Counted from the first letter of the stretch, positions 54,543 through 63,904 are shown. The stretch: 64,000 nt of DNA from Acetobacter vaccinii (GCF_008365315.1 NZ_CP043506.1:1222001-1286000), one strand, 5' to 3'. A program made the numbers and translations. Notes: generated by a model from the sequence alone, not told the origin.

Positions 54543-55834
54543 CAGAGCCGACTGACCTGCCGCCCCCGCCCCCCGCTGTGTCCACGGCCTCTGGCGCGCC
54601 CGAGATCCTGACATTCGGCTGCCGCCTGAACACGTGGGAAAGCGAGGTCATGCGTAATCACGCGCAGGGGCTCGACAATGTGGTCATCATCAACACCTGC
54701 GCGGTGACGGGCGAGGCTGAGCGGCAGGCCCGTCAGGCCATCCGCCGCGCCCATCGCGCTAACCCCGATGCCCGCATTGTGGTGACAGGCTGCGCCGCCC
54801 AGATCGACCCGGCCAGCTGGTCGGCCCTGCCCGGCGTGGCCCGTGTGCTGGGCAATGAGGAAAAGCTGAAGGCCGAAAGCTGGTCCCCCGCCGCCATGGC
54901 GGAGGCTGTGGCTGTGTCCGATATTATGGCCGCGCGGGAGACGGCGGCACATCTGGTGACCGAATTTGCCGGGCGCACCCGTGCCTTTGTGCAGGTGCAG
55001 CAGGGGTGTGACCACCGCTGCACGTTCTGCATCATTCCCTTCGGGCGTGGGCCGTCGCGGTCGGTGCCGGTGGGGGCTGTGGTGGAGCAGGTGCGCGCCC
55101 TTGTGCGCTCGGGCTACCGTGAGGTCGTGCTGACGGGTGTGGATATGACATCCTGGGGTGCCGACCTGCCCGGTCGGCCCGGCCTGGGGCAGTTGTGCCG
55201 CCGGGTGCTGCGGCTGGTGCCCGAGCTTGAACGGCTGCGCCTGTCCTCGGTCGATCCGGTGGAGATTGATGAGGACGTGTGGCAACTGCTGGAAATCGAT
55301 CCGCGCTTCATGCCCTATCTGCACCTGTCGTTGCAGGCGGGGTCGGACCTTATCCTCAAACGCATGAAGCGGCGGCACCTGGTGGCCGATGCCGCCCGTG
55401 TGGTGGCCCGTGCCCGCGCCCTGCGCCCCGATATCGGGATTGGCGCGGATGTTATTGCCGGGTTCCCCACCGAGGACGACGCCCTGTTTGACCAGACACG
55501 GGCGTTTCTGACCGACATGGCGCTGCCTTACCTGCATGTGTTCCCCTACAGCGAGCGCCCGGGCACGCCTGCGGCGCGTATGCGTGCGGTGCCGGTGCCA
55601 GAGCGCAAGGCCCGTGCGGCCACGCTGCGCGCCGTGGGGGAGGCTGCGGCTGCGCGTTATCATGCCAGCCTGCTGGGCCAGCCCCTGCGTGTGCTGATGG
55701 AAACCCCCACCACGGGGCATAGTGAACAGTTTGCCCCGGTGCGTCTGGCACGGGGGGAAGCCGGAGTGGGGGATATTGTGACACTGGTGCCGCTGGCGGT
55801 TGAAGGCGGCGGGCTGGTGGCGGAAAGGATTTAA
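54539..55834 (+). CDS. mtaB: tRNA t6A37 methylthiotransferase MtaB
   Basis: This 431-residue radical-SAM enzyme converts t6A37 to ms2t6A37 in ANN-reading tRNAs. The N-terminal methylthiotransferase domain carries [14 protein letters not shown] and [19 protein letters not shown] with Fe-S cysteines. The radical-SAM motif is [16 protein letters not shown] (CxxxCxxC). [16 protein letters not shown] and a C-terminal TRAM-like domain follow. The MtaB (rather than MiaB) assignment rests on GCRLNTWE and length. It overlaps dapF and precedes ftsY by 5 bases. Confidence 0.92.
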   Translation: MTEPTDLPPPPPAVSTASGAPEILTFGCRLNTWESEVMRNHAQGLDNVVIINTCAVTGEAERQARQAIRRAHRANPDARIVVTGCAAQIDPASWSALPGVARVLGNEEKLKAESWSPAAMAEAVAVSDIMAARETAAHLVTEFAGRTRAFVQVQQGCDHRCTFCIIPFGRGPSRSVPVGAVVEQVRALVRSGYREVVLTGVDMTSWGADLPGRPGLGQLCRRVLRLVPELERLRLSSVDPVEIDEDVWQLLEIDPRFMPYLHLSLQAGSDLILKRMKRRHLVADAARVVARARALRPDIGIGADVIAGFPTEDDALFDQTRAFLTDMALPYLHVFPYSERPGTPAARMRAVPVPERKARAATLRAVGEAAAARYHASLLGQPLRVLMETPTTGHSEQFAPVRLARGEAGVGDIVTLVPLAVEGGGLVAERI

Positions 55835-55839
55835 GAAAC

Positions 55840-56769
55840 ATGGCGCTTGGTTTTTTCTCCCGTCTCAAGCAGGGGCTGTCGCGTTCGACACAAAAGCTGG
55901 GAGGCGGGCTGAGCGGCATGTTCACCCGGCGCAAGCTGGACGACGCCGCGCTGGAAGAGCTGGAGGAACTGCTGATAACGGCCGACCTTGGGCCAGCCGT
56001 GGCAGAACGCGTGATCGAATCGTTCCGCTCCAGCCGTTTTGGGACAGAAGTGACGGATGAGGAAATCCGCACCGCTCTGGCCGATGAAATTGCCAGTATT
56101 CTCGAACCCGTAGCCAAACCGTTTGAGCCAGATACCACCCACAGCCCGCATGTGGTGCTGGTGGTGGGGGTCAACGGCGTGGGCAAGACCACGACCATTG
56201 GCAAGATGGCACGGTTTTTTACCGACCAGGGCCGCAAGGTCATGCTGGTTGCGGGCGATACCTTTCGCGCTGCTGCGGTCGAGCAGTTGCAGGTCTGGGG
56301 CGAGCGCACAGGCTGCCCGGTGATTGCAGGCCCCCCCAAGGCCGATGCGGCTGGGCTTGCGTTTGAGGCCCTCAAGCGTGGCCGGGCCGAAGGGGCGGAC
56401 CTTCTGTTCATGGACACCGCAGGCCGCCTGCACAACAAAAGCGCGCTGATGGAGGAACTGGCCAAGATCATCCGCGTCATGCGCAAATTTGATGAAACAG
56501 CCCCCCATTCCGTCCTGCTGGTGCTGGATGCCACGACAGGGCAGAACGCGGTGGAGCAGGTGCGGGTGTTTTTGGAGCTGGTGAACGTGACCGGCCTAGT
56601 CGTGACAAAGCTCGACGGTTCGGCCCGTGGCGGCATTGTTGTTGCTCTGGCCGACACATTTGGCCTGCCCGTGCATGCCGTGGGTGTGGGCGAACAGGCC
56701 GAAGACCTGCGCCCCTTTGCTGCCGCCGATTACGCCCGCGGGCTTGTCGGTGTGGCAGCGCAGGAGTGA
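55840..56769 (+). CDS. ftsY: Signal recognition particle receptor FtsY
   Basis: This 309-residue GTPase docks SRP-ribosome complexes at the membrane. The NG domain has GVNGVGKTTTIGKMA (P-loop), DTFRAAAVEQL, DTAGRLHNK, TKLDGSARGG and GVGEQAEDLRPF. The acidic A domain found in E. coli is lacking, giving the short alphaproteobacterial form. ATG 55840 is five bases after the mtaB stop. Confidence 0.96.
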   Translation: MALGFFSRLKQGLSRSTQKLGGGLSGMFTRRKLDDAALEELEELLITADLGPAVAERVIESFRSSRFGTEVTDEEIRTALADEIASILEPVAKPFEPDTTHSPHVVLVVGVNGVGKTTTIGKMARFFTDQGRKVMLVAGDTFRAAAVEQLQVWGERTGCPVIAGPPKADAAGLAFEALKRGRAEGADLLFMDTAGRLHNKSALMEELAKIIRVMRKFDETAPHSVLLVLDATTGQNAVEQVRVFLELVNVTGLVVTKLDGSARGGIVVALADTFGLPVHAVGVGEQAEDLRPFAAADYARGLVGVAAQE

Positions 56770-56831
56770 GCACAGGCGGCGTGCGGAGGGGCAGAATGCA
56801 AGTTTTTGGTGCAAAGCCCTGTCATGCTTTC

Positions 56832-56859
56832 TTGACAGGACATGGTAGCGCCGTTAGCA
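56832..56859 (+). promoter_or_regulatory. Possible promoter of the atp operon
   Basis: TTGACA (56832-56837) and TTAGCA (56854-56859) lie 16 bp apart, 31 bases before atpI. The -35 overlaps a CCTGTCA/TGACAGG hairpin (56818-56839) that may end ftsY transcription. The -10 is weak. Confidence 0.4.
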
Positions 56860-56889
56860 AGCGCCTGCACCCTTCGGGAGGTGTGAGGA

Positions 56890-57192
56890 ATGGATAAGGA
56901 CCACGACGATTCCTTCAACGCTCGGTTGAAGGCGGCAGAACGCCGCCACGGCCTGGTTGAGGAGGAAAAAAAGCCTGATCCGGTTCAGGCGGCTGATCAG
57001 TCGCTTGCCAGTCTGGCGTTGCGGGCAGGGACAGAAATGATCTCGGCTCTTGTCGTAGGCGTTGCCATCGGGTGGGGGCTGGATCACTGGCTTGGTACCC
57101 GGGCAATTTTTCTTGTCCTCTTCGCGCTGCTCGGCGGCTGTGCCGGAGTGTTCAATGTCTGGCGTCTTGTCAGGCTGATTGACGGGTCATAG
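56890..57192 (+). CDS. atpI: ATP synthase subunit I (AtpI-like)
   Basis: This 100-residue membrane protein has a charged N-terminus (EERRHGLVEEEKKPD-like) and two transmembrane segments (residues about 47-66 and 72-94: AGTEMISALVVGVAIGWGLDHWLGT and IFLVLFALLGGCAGVFNVWRL). AtpI proteins help assemble the c-ring of F0. It opens an operon atpI-atpB-atpE-atpF'-atpF, 51 bases before atpB. Gene name is given by position and family. Confidence 0.88.
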   Translation: MDKDHDDSFNARLKAAERRHGLVEEEKKPDPVQAADQSLASLALRAGTEMISALVVGVAIGWGLDHWLGTRAIFLVLFALLGGCAGVFNVWRLVRLIDGS

Positions 57193-57243
57193 AAAACAGA
57201 ACCCCGAGACACGGATTCGGGCGCAGTGTTTAGGAGAGCGGTT

Positions 57244-57993
57244 GTGGCGGGTGGTTCCAGCATCAACGTACTTGAACAGTTTGAGCTCCATCCCCTTTTT
57301 GGTGGCATGGGTGAGGCGCTGCGTTTCAGCCAGGCCCCCCTGTACATGATTGTGGCTGTCTGCATCGTGCTGGCGTTCCTGTATTTTGGCATGCGGCCTG
57401 CCGCTGTTGTGCCGGGGCGTTTCCAGGCTGCGGCAGAAGTGTGCTACGAATTCATCCGCAACATGGCGGTCGACACCATCGGGCCGGAAGGTGCGTCCTT
57501 CTTCCCGTTCCTGTTCGCGCTGTTCTTCTTCATTCTGGTGGGCAACTACATCGGTCTGCTGCCTTTCCAGTACACTTTCACCAGCCACATCGCGGTTACC
57601 TTCGCGCTGGCGCTGATGGTGTTCGTGCTGACAGTCGTGGTTTCACTCAAGACCCAGGGCCTGCGCTTCTTCGCGCACTTCATGCCCGCCGGTGCTAGCC
57701 CTTTCCTTGCGCCGCTGCTGGTCCCGATTGAAATCCTGTCCTTTCTGTCCCGTCCCGTCAGCCTCTCCATCCGACTGTTCGCCAACATGGTTGCCGGGCA
57801 CGTCATGTTCGATATTTTCGCCAGCTTTGTCATCATGCTCGCCAGCTTCGGCGTGGTGGGTGACGTGTTCGCGATCGGGCCTATCGCCATCAATGTGGCG
57901 CTTATGGCTCTTGAGTTGCTTGTCGGTGTGTTGCAGGCCTATGTGTTTGCCATTCTGACCTGCATCTACCTGCGGGAGGCCGTGGCTCACTGA
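57244..57993 (+). CDS. atpB: ATP synthase F0 subunit a
   Basis: This 249-residue membrane protein forms the proton half-channels. The essential Arg is in SLSIRLFANMVAGH; multiple helices precede it. GTG 57244 was chosen because AGGAGAG is five bases upstream; a longer frame starting at 57226 overlaps this site. Operon order matches alphaproteobacteria. Confidence 0.95.
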   Translation: MAGGSSINVLEQFELHPLFGGMGEALRFSQAPLYMIVAVCIVLAFLYFGMRPAAVVPGRFQAAAEVCYEFIRNMAVDTIGPEGASFFPFLFALFFFILVGNYIGLLPFQYTFTSHIAVTFALALMVFVLTVVVSLKTQGLRFFAHFMPAGASPFLAPLLVPIEILSFLSRPVSLSIRLFANMVAGHVMFDIFASFVIMLASFGVVGDVFAIGPIAINVALMALELLVGVLQAYVFAILTCIYLREAVAH

Positions 57994-58047
57994 GGAGCTG
58001 CTTTGCCCGTTTCTTTTCAAACTGTCTTGAACAAGGAAGTGACTGAT

Positions 58048-58272
58048 ATGGACATCGCTGCAGCCCGGGAAATCGGTGCAGGTATCGCCGTGATCGCCCT
58101 TGCCGGCGTTGGTATCGGCCTCGGCAACATCTTTTCAACGCTGGTCAGCAGCATTGCGCGCAACCCGGCATCTCGCCCGCATGTGTTCGGTCTGGGCATG
58201 CTCGGCTTCGCCCTGACGGAAGCTATCGCGCTCTTCGCTCTGCTGATCGCGTTCCTGATCCTCTTCGTCTGA
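58048..58272 (+). CDS. atpE: ATP synthase F0 subunit c
   Basis: This 74-residue proteolipid has two transmembrane helices. The conserved proton-binding Glu is in [13 protein letters not shown]; the polar loop is ARNPASRP. The glycine-rich first helix [11 protein letters not shown] is typical. ATG 58048 is preceded by AAGGAAG. It lies 54 bases after atpB. Confidence 0.96.
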   Translation: MDIAAAREIGAGIAVIALAGVGIGLGNIFSTLVSSIARNPASRPHVFGLGMLGFALTEAIALFALLIAFLILFV

Positions 58273-58302
58273 GGTTAGGGCTTTCAAGGAGGAGACATTT
58301 CC

Positions 58303-58902
58303 GTGGCTGTGACGACGAAGACAGTTCGTGCCGGACTTCTGATGACGGTTTGCGGCATTTCCCTGCTGGTCGCATCAGCGCCTGGCGCATACGCCACGGG
58401 AATGCCTCAGCTTGATTTCGCCAACCCACTTGTGACCGGTCAGGTCCTGTGGGGGGCGGTTATCTTCTTTATCTTCTACATCGCGCTGAGCCGGGTCATG
58501 CTGCCCCGCGTTGGCCGCGTGCTGGAAGACAGAAGCAAGCGTATTTCCGGTGACCTCGATGTCGCCCGTGCTGCCAAGCACGACGCGGACAAAGCCGTTG
58601 CCGAACTTCAGCAGGCCCGCAAGGACGCCATGGCAGAAGCCCAGGCCCACCTGCAGTCCGTGCTGGATGAAGAACATCGCGCTGCCGAAAAGCAGATGCA
58701 GGACATCAACGCCCGGCTGGCGACAGAAATCGCCCAGGCCGAACAGCGGGTGGCCGAAGAAAAAGCGCGCGCTCTGAGCGCCCTTAAGGAAATTGCTGCT
58801 GACACCACCCAGGCTCTTGTCCAGCGCCTGACCGGTGTCGCGCCCGATGCACAGCTTGTTGCCCAGAAGGTCCAGGGCGCTTGCGCCCAGCGGACCCTCT
58901 GA
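58303..58902 (+). CDS. ATP synthase F0 subunit b'
   Basis: This 199-residue subunit has one N-terminal transmembrane segment (VLWGAVIFFIFYIALSRVML, residues about 49-68) after a signal-like stretch (LLMTVCGISLLVASAPGAYA). A long charged helix with heptad-like Ala/Glu/Lys pattern follows (AAKHDADKAVAELQQARKD). It forms the peripheral stalk with subunit b. The start is GTG with AGGAGGAG in front. Split b and b' subunits are typical of alphaproteobacteria and photosynthetic bacteria. Confidence 0.9.
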   Translation: MAVTTKTVRAGLLMTVCGISLLVASAPGAYATGMPQLDFANPLVTGQVLWGAVIFFIFYIALSRVMLPRVGRVLEDRSKRISGDLDVARAAKHDADKAVAELQQARKDAMAEAQAHLQSVLDEEHRAAEKQMQDINARLATEIAQAEQRVAEEKARALSALKEIAADTTQALVQRLTGVAPDAQLVAQKVQGACAQRTL

Positions 58903-58927
58903 GCCTGCTTTCTGGAGAATTTTCGAT

Positions 58928-59431
58928 ATGTCTGGAATTTTTCACGAAGCCGGTTTCTGGGTCGCTGTCTCGTTTGTCCTGTTCTTTGTCCTTGTGGGCA
59001 AAAAGCTGTGGACCCCTATTGCTGCTGTGCTTGACAGCCGCGCGGAACTGATCCGTCGCGAACTGGACGAAGCCGCTCGCCTGCGCCGCGAAGCCGAGCA
59101 GATGCTTGAAGACGCCACGCGTGAGCGTGAGCAGGCTCTGGCCGAAGCACGCTCCATGGTTGAACAGTCCCGCAAGCAGGCTGAAGACATGGCCGCCAAG
59201 GCCCGTGCCGAAGCCGAAGCCGCTGTCCAGCGCCACGAGCAGATGGCCCGTGACCGCATTAGCGCTGTTGAGCGCGCTGCCCTGAAGGAAGTGCGCCAGC
59301 TTGCCATTGATGCGGCAGTTGATGCAGCCCACGCCATTATCCCCCAGACACTGGACGACAAGGCGGCCTCCGCCCTGGTTGATCAGGCTCTGGCCGGGCT
59401 GCCTGCGGCCATGGCGCGCCAGGCCGCCTGA
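58928..59431 (+). CDS. atpF: ATP synthase F0 subunit b
   Basis: This 167-residue subunit has an N-terminal transmembrane helix (AGFWVAVSFVLFFVLVGKKLW) and a long stalk helix (AEQMLEDATREREQALAEARSMVEQSRKQAEDMAAKARAEAEA). ATG 58928 follows TGGAGA. It partners subunit b' as the peripheral stalk. The operon ends here; F1 genes atpHAGDC are not in the window, as in other alphaproteobacteria with split ATP-synthase operons. Confidence 0.94.
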   Translation: MSGIFHEAGFWVAVSFVLFFVLVGKKLWTPIAAVLDSRAELIRRELDEAARLRREAEQMLEDATREREQALAEARSMVEQSRKQAEDMAAKARAEAEAAVQRHEQMARDRISAVERAALKEVRQLAIDAAVDAAHAIIPQTLDDKAASALVDQALAGLPAAMARQAA

Positions 59432-59457
59432 CCTGCCCTTGCAGGCCAGCTCATCTT

Positions 59458-59495
59458 CGCGGGGGGACGCCAAGGGCCTCCTGGCTTCCCCCGCG
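59458..59495 (+). terminator. Hairpin after the F0 operon
   Basis: CGCGGGGG and CCCCCGCG form an 8-bp outer stem with GCCA/TGGC inside. It lies 27 bases after atpF. No T-run follows, and it sits in the 5' part of one possible reading of the next gene. Confidence 0.6.
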
Positions 59496-59519
59496 CTTCA
59501 TGATAACGATGCCCAGCCT

Positions 59520-60236
59520 GTGCTGAGCATCGTTATTGCCGTTTTGGACGAACAGGATAACCTGCCCCAGGTCTGCCAGGAACTGGCCGAAGCCTTGCAG
59601 GACCTGCCCCCGACTGAAATCATTTTTGTCGATGACGGCAGCCAGGACGCCACGGTTGATGTCCTGCGCCGCTTGCGTAACGACAGCCTGCCCGGTCTGC
59701 GGGTGCTGGCGCATGACAGGCGCTGCGGTAAGTCAGCGGCCCTGCGTACGGGCATAACCGCAGCTCAGGGCACATGGATTGCCACCATTGATGGTGACGC
59801 CCAGGACGACCCGCGTGAACTGCCCGCTCTGCTGGCGCTCGCGCGTACTGCGGCCGGTGTGCCGCCGCTGGTTGTCGGCGTGCGCCAGAAACGGCGGGAC
59901 GGCTGGTCGCGGCGCTTTGCCACGCGCTTTGCCAACGGCCTGCGCCAGCGCTTGTTGCAGGACCACTGCCCTGACACGGGGGCACCGATCAAGATTTTCC
60001 GGCGCGAGGATTTCTTGCGTCTGCCCCAGTTTGAAGGGCTGCACCGTTTTCTGCCTGCCCTGCTGGGGTCTTATGGCGTGCCGCTGGTGTGCCACCCGGT
60101 CACACACCGGCCCCGGCTGCATGGGCAGTCCAAATACACCAATTTCAACCGTGCGGTTGTGGGTGTGCGCGATCTGCTGGGTGTTCTGTGGCTGCGTAAC
60201 CGCACGCGCCTGCCACGCTCGGTTCGTGAATGTTGA
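59520..60236 (+). CDS. GT2 glycosyltransferase, dolichol-phosphate-mannose-synthase/ArnC-like
   Basis: This protein of about 238 residues is a family 2 glycosyltransferase: LSIVIAVLDEQDN, IIFVDDGSQDATV, TIDGDAQDDPRELP (DxD-like) and KIFRREDFLRLPQF are visible. Its likely role is to link a sugar to undecaprenyl phosphate at the cytoplasmic face. GTG 59520 was chosen because it lies after the terminator hairpin and directly before the GT2 core; TTG 59439 is an alternative. No C-terminal membrane segments follow, unlike ArnC. It overlaps the next gene by seven bases. Confidence 0.8.
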   Translation: MLSIVIAVLDEQDNLPQVCQELAEALQDLPPTEIIFVDDGSQDATVDVLRRLRNDSLPGLRVLAHDRRCGKSAALRTGITAAQGTWIATIDGDAQDDPRELPALLALARTAAGVPPLVVGVRQKRRDGWSRRFATRFANGLRQRLLQDHCPDTGAPIKIFRREDFLRLPQFEGLHRFLPALLGSYGVPLVCHPVTHRPRLHGQSKYTNFNRAVVGVRDLLGVLWLRNRTRLPRSVREC

Positions 60237-62035
60237 AACCGACACTCTGGTTACAAAACCTGCTGACACTGCTGGGCTGGCGGCACTCCGGGCTTAAAAC
60301 CCCCATGCCGGGCCGCTGGCTGGCCATGCTCGGGCTTGTGGCCTTTGTGCTGTTCCTGCCCGGTCGCGCCAGTATTCCGCCCTTCGACAGGGACGAGCCG
60401 CGCTATATGCAGGCAACGGCCCAGATGCTTGAGAGCCACAATTTTGTGGATGTGCGCTTTCAGGACAATCCGCGCTACCTGCAACCAGCCGGTATTTACT
60501 GGCTGGAGGCCGCAGCCGTCAGCCTGGTCGGGCCGCAGTATGCCCATGCTGTGTGGCCGTATCGTATCCCCTCGCTTCTGGCCATGACGGCGGCGGTCGT
60601 GCTGACAGCCCTGATCGGCGGCCTGCTGTTTGGCCCGCAGGCAGGGCTTGGTGCCGGTATTCTACTGCTGGCCAGTGTGCTGGTGACAGCGGAAAACCGC
60701 ATGGCCACCATTGATTCGTGCCTGCTGGTCAGTGTGCTGGTGGCGCAGCTTGCTCTGGTGCGCGCCCTGCTGGACAGGCAGGCAGGCCAGCCAACACCCA
60801 CGGGCACGGCTGTGCTGTACTGGGTGGCCATAGGTTGTGGGCTTATGCTCAAGGGGCCGGTTATTCTTATTCCCTCGCTCGCAACTCCGCTCGCGCTTGC
60901 GGCGCTGGAACGGAACGCGAGCCTGTGGCGTAGAATGCGCCCCGGTTGGGGCTGGCTGGTGGCCGTGGCTGTGGCGCTGCCATGGTGTGTGGCTATTGGC
61001 GTTGTCAGCCATGGCGACTTTTTTCGCCGGGCCGTGGGGGTCAATTTTCTGGGCAAGGTGGCGTCTGGCCAGCAGGCGCATGGCTTGCCACCGGGCTACC
61101 ACCTGCTTGTGTTTCTGCTGGCGTTCTGGCCGGGGTCGTATTTTGCAGCCAGTGTTCTGCCTCAGGTCTGGCGGGACAGACAGGCGCTGAGAGTGCGTTA
61201 CCTGCTATGCTGGATTGTGCCGCATTGGGTGGTGTTTGAGGCCATTGCCACCAAGCTTCCGCATTATGTGCTGCCAGCGTACCCCGCCATTGCCATCCTG
61301 ACCGCCGGACTGCTGGCACAGGGGGGTGAGGTCTGGCGCGGCGGGCCGCAGTCCCGCTGGGGGCGGGTACTGCTGGGCGTTTATGGTCTGGCATGGTGCT
61401 TGGTTGGCTGCTTTCTGGCCCTGGCTGGCCCGGTGCTGCTGTGGAAGCTTGAACACACGCTGTCGTTGCCAGCACTGGTGCTGGCCGCAGGTGTGCTGCC
61501 GCTGATCGGGCTGGCCATGTTGCAGATCTGGCGGGTGGAACTGCGCCGGGCAGTGCTGACCAGCGCTGCGGCGGCTGTTTTGCTGTATGTGGGCCTGTTT
61601 ACTGTGGTGGTGCCTGCTCTGCGGACCATCTGGCTGGCTCCGCGTCTGGCCGAGCTGGTGCATGACAGGCAGCCCTGCGCGCAGACAGACGTGTATTCGG
61701 TATCGTTTTCTGAGCCCAGTCTGGTGTTTCTGCTGGGGGGGCGTGTGCGCCTGACGGGGGCGGCACAGGCCGCACAGGCCATGCGCGCCCATCCGACCTG
61801 CACGGTCGCACTGGTTGACCGGCGCGACCGGGCTGCCTTTATGGCCGCACTCGGGGCTGCACAGGGGCGGGTCACCAGCCGTGGCACTGTGAGCGGGCTT
61901 AACTATTCCAATGGCCGTGTGCTGGAAATCAGTCTTTACGCGCTGAACATCACACAGCCAGAAACCTCCGCCAGCCCCGTTGACGGACGTGTTGACAGCC
62001 AGCACCCCATGGAACAAGGCAGCCTGAGCCGCTGA
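60230..62035 (+). CDS. GT39-family glycosyltransferase (ArnT/PMT-like)
   Basis: This 601-residue polytopic membrane protein has a long series of hydrophobic segments and the GT39 motif DRDEPRYMQATAQML after the first transmembrane helix; LQPAGIYWLEA is the second conserved loop. ArnT uses undecaprenyl-phosphate sugars to modify lipid A in the periplasm. The GT2 gene directly upstream could make the lipid-linked donor. The 3' end runs into an octanucleotide repeat in which the stop codon TGA lies (62033-62035), giving a C-terminus ...GSLSR. Confidence 0.87.
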   Translation: MLKPTLWLQNLLTLLGWRHSGLKTPMPGRWLAMLGLVAFVLFLPGRASIPPFDRDEPRYMQATAQMLESHNFVDVRFQDNPRYLQPAGIYWLEAAAVSLVGPQYAHAVWPYRIPSLLAMTAAVVLTALIGGLLFGPQAGLGAGILLLASVLVTAENRMATIDSCLLVSVLVAQLALVRALLDRQAGQPTPTGTAVLYWVAIGCGLMLKGPVILIPSLATPLALAALERNASLWRRMRPGWGWLVAVAVALPWCVAIGVVSHGDFFRRAVGVNFLGKVASGQQAHGLPPGYHLLVFLLAFWPGSYFAASVLPQVWRDRQALRVRYLLCWIVPHWVVFEAIATKLPHYVLPAYPAIAILTAGLLAQGGEVWRGGPQSRWGRVLLGVYGLAWCLVGCFLALAGPVLLWKLEHTLSLPALVLAAGVLPLIGLAMLQIWRVELRRAVLTSAAAAVLLYVGLFTVVVPALRTIWLAPRLAELVHDRQPCAQTDVYSVSFSEPSLVFLLGGRVRLTGAAQAAQAMRAHPTCTVALVDRRDRAAFMAALGAAQGRVTSRGTVSGLNYSNGRVLEISLYALNITQPETSASPVDGRVDSQHPMEQGSLSR

Positions 62036-62116
62036 GCCGCTGAGCCGCTGAGCCGCTGAGCCGCTGAGCCGCTGAGCCGCTGAGCCGCTGAGCCGCTGAG
62101 CCGCTGAGCCGCTGAG
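62024..62116 (+). repeat. Octanucleotide microsatellite (CTGAGCCG)11
   Basis: Eleven full units of CTGAGCCG plus CTGAG occupy 93 bases. The first two units include the end of the GT39 gene and its stop codon. Units are identical, so slippage is likely. On the minus strand the repeat has no stop in any frame and encodes RLSGSAAQ repeats. Confidence 0.95.
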
Positions 62117-62233
62117 TGTGGGCGATATGCTCTGGATACAGGTCCAGCCCTTGTAAAACATGTCTGACGATATGGAGGGAAAGGGCCTGGCAGTTTTTTG
62201 GGGGCGCTTTGTTTCAACACGCGTCAAAGAGCA

Positions 62234-62255
62234 TCGCCTTTTTGAAAAAAGGCGA
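62234..62255. repeat. Dispersed 22-bp hairpin repeat, copy 2
   Basis: This copy is identical to 4998-5019 (arms TCGCCTTTTT and AAAAGGCGA). It lies between the convergent GT39 and antiporter genes, where it can serve as a bidirectional terminator. Confidence 0.7.
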
Positions 62256-62300
62256 CACCCAAAAACTTTTATCCAGTGTTGGACACAAAAGAGCGGGGCA

Positions 62301-63521
62301 TTACCCCGCCGGTTGTGGTTGGCGGGGTGCGACAAGCTGGAACAGTGGGCCTGTCAGCAGGGTGGACAGCACAGCCAGTACCATGAGCGAGGCAAAGGCG
62401 AAGTCCGACAGCATGCCCTGACCATGCAGGATGGTGGCGGCTACAATTTCCATCAGCCCTTTGCACTGCAACAGCGCCCCGATCGCCAGAGCCTGCCGCT
62501 TGCTCAGCCCCGGAGCAGGCGGGAAGACGTAGACTGAGGCCACCTTGGCAACAATGGAAATGGCAACAAGCGCCAGAGATGCCACAACCGAAGGCCATGT
62601 CAGCGCATCGCCATTAATGTGCAGACCACTGTGCCCGAAGAACAGGGGAGCCAACCACACAAGGCTGAATGCTCCCACGCGCTCTACCGGCAGGCGGCGG
62701 ACCCAGCTTGGGGGCATAATGGCCCCGGCAAAATACGCTCCAATCAGCTCGTGCAGGCCCAGTTGCTCGCTCGCCCAGGCACCAACAGCCAGATAAGCAG
62801 GCACTGCTGCCCAGATCAGCCAGAGCGGGGGGTGCCGGAAATGGCGTGATGCCCAGGACCCGGCAAGGGCCAGCACGATGAGAGAGGCCAGAGCAACAAA
62901 TTCCAGCCCGCTCCAGCCATGCAGGGCGCTGCTGCCTTTTTCCGCAAATTGCAGCGCGGCCAGCCCGATCCACAGGGCGGCATCATCCACAACCGCCAGT
63001 TTTAGCGCCAGTTGGCCCAAGGGGCGCTGGGTGCTGTCCAGTTCGCGCACAACACCGATCAGCACCGGCAGGGCGCTGACAGCCACGCACAGCCCGATAG
63101 AGGCCGCAGCCACCCAGGGGGTAGCATGGGGGGCCTGCCAGCCCGGCAGCGGCAGAAAGACCAGATAGGCCAGTGTGGTGCCGATCAGCAGCGGGCCGCC
63201 AAGGGCCACCGCCGCACCAGCCAGAAGCCTGCCAAGAGACGGGGCTGGCAGGGTATGGGGCGAACCATCCTCACCCGGGTGCTGCCACATTTCCAGCCCG
63301 GCGGTAAAAGCCAGCACCAGCACGGCAACCCAGCCAATGGTGTTGCCATAGGTGGAGGGTATTCCCGCAGCACCGACAGGGATATGCCATACGGCAATAC
63401 TGATCCCGACAAGTATAGGAATGACAACAATGGGTATTGTTTTACCCAATATGCGCCATAATACCCATGGCAGGATCACAAACAGGGCCGTGTCTGCAAC
63501 AAGATGGATGATATCCGCCAT
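62301..63521 (-). CDS. CPA2-type cation/proton antiporter
   Basis: This 406-residue membrane protein of the Na+/H+ or K+/H+ antiporter CPA2 family has about 12 hydrophobic segments. LVLAFTAGLEMW, KLAVVDDAALWIGLAAL (with the conserved Asp pair) and LIGAYFAGAIMPPSW are family blocks. ATG 63521 follows GGAGAGGAGAAAGG and gives MADIIHLVADTALFVILP; a longer frame to 63581 includes the 5' untranslated part. It may regulate cytoplasmic pH or K+ in an acid environment. Confidence 0.85.
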   Translation of the reverse strand: MADIIHLVADTALFVILPWVLWRILGKTIPIVVIPILVGISIAVWHIPVGAAGIPSTYGNTIGWVAVLVLAFTAGLEMWQHPGEDGSPHTLPAPSLGRLLAGAAVALGGPLLIGTTLAYLVFLPLPGWQAPHATPWVAAASIGLCVAVSALPVLIGVVRELDSTQRPLGQLALKLAVVDDAALWIGLAALQFAEKGSSALHGWSGLEFVALASLIVLALAGSWASRHFRHPPLWLIWAAVPAYLAVGAWASEQLGLHELIGAYFAGAIMPPSWVRRLPVERVGAFSLVWLAPLFFGHSGLHINGDALTWPSVVASLALVAISIVAKVASVYVFPPAPGLSKRQALAIGALLQCKGLMEIVAATILHGQGMLSDFAFASLMVLAVLSTLLTGPLFQLVAPRQPQPAG

Positions 63522-63828
63522 CCTTTCTCCTCTCCGCGTTAGATGATCGGTAGAGTAGTCGGGACGTATCCTGTTATGCAATTTTTATATTTAATTTATG
63601 ATATTAATGTATTTGTTTTTCTACCATCACTCCTGCGCGATGGTGGGGTTTATGGGCAGGGCCTGCCGCCACTACCCTGCTGTATCCTGTAAAAAAACGC
63701 ACGGTTATGCCGGGTGGGAGAGCAGGTAGGCTGTACGCCACAGGGCAAGGGCATAAAGGGCCAGACACCGCAGGGCAGCGTCATAAACCGGGATTTTGAC
63801 TGTAAGGGGAATAACCACAGGGGAAACA
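63522..63828. other. Intergenic region between antiporter and tRNA-Thr
   Basis: This 307-bp gap has no supported gene. It is AT-rich next to the antiporter start (63570-63620), which suits the promoter, and contains a hairpin ACCATC/GATGGT (63623-63644). Nothing else recognisable. Confidence 0.5.
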
Positions 63829-63904
63829 TGGTGCCCGCTGGCGGATTCGAACCACCGGCCCCATCATTACGAATGACGTGCTCTACCAACTGAGCTAAGC
63901 GGGC
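63829..63904 (-). tRNA. tRNA-Thr(CGT)
   Basis: On the minus strand the 76-nt tRNA has acceptor GCCCGCT/AGCGGGC, D arm GCTCAGTTGGTAGAGC, anticodon stem CGTCA/TGATG, anticodon loop TTCGTAA (anticodon CGT), T arm GGTGG-TTCGAAT-CCACC, discriminator A and encoded CCA. No intron. Confidence 0.97.

Noticed and set aside
53741..55720. 659-residue minus-strand frame
   Set aside because: Antisense to dapF and mtaB, both well supported.
62024..62116. CRISPR array
   Set aside because: Units are 8 bp, identical and without spacers, so it is a microsatellite.
61205..62335. 376-residue minus frame with RLSGSAAQ repeats
   Set aside because: Antisense to the GT39 gene; the repeats arise from the octanucleotide microsatellite.
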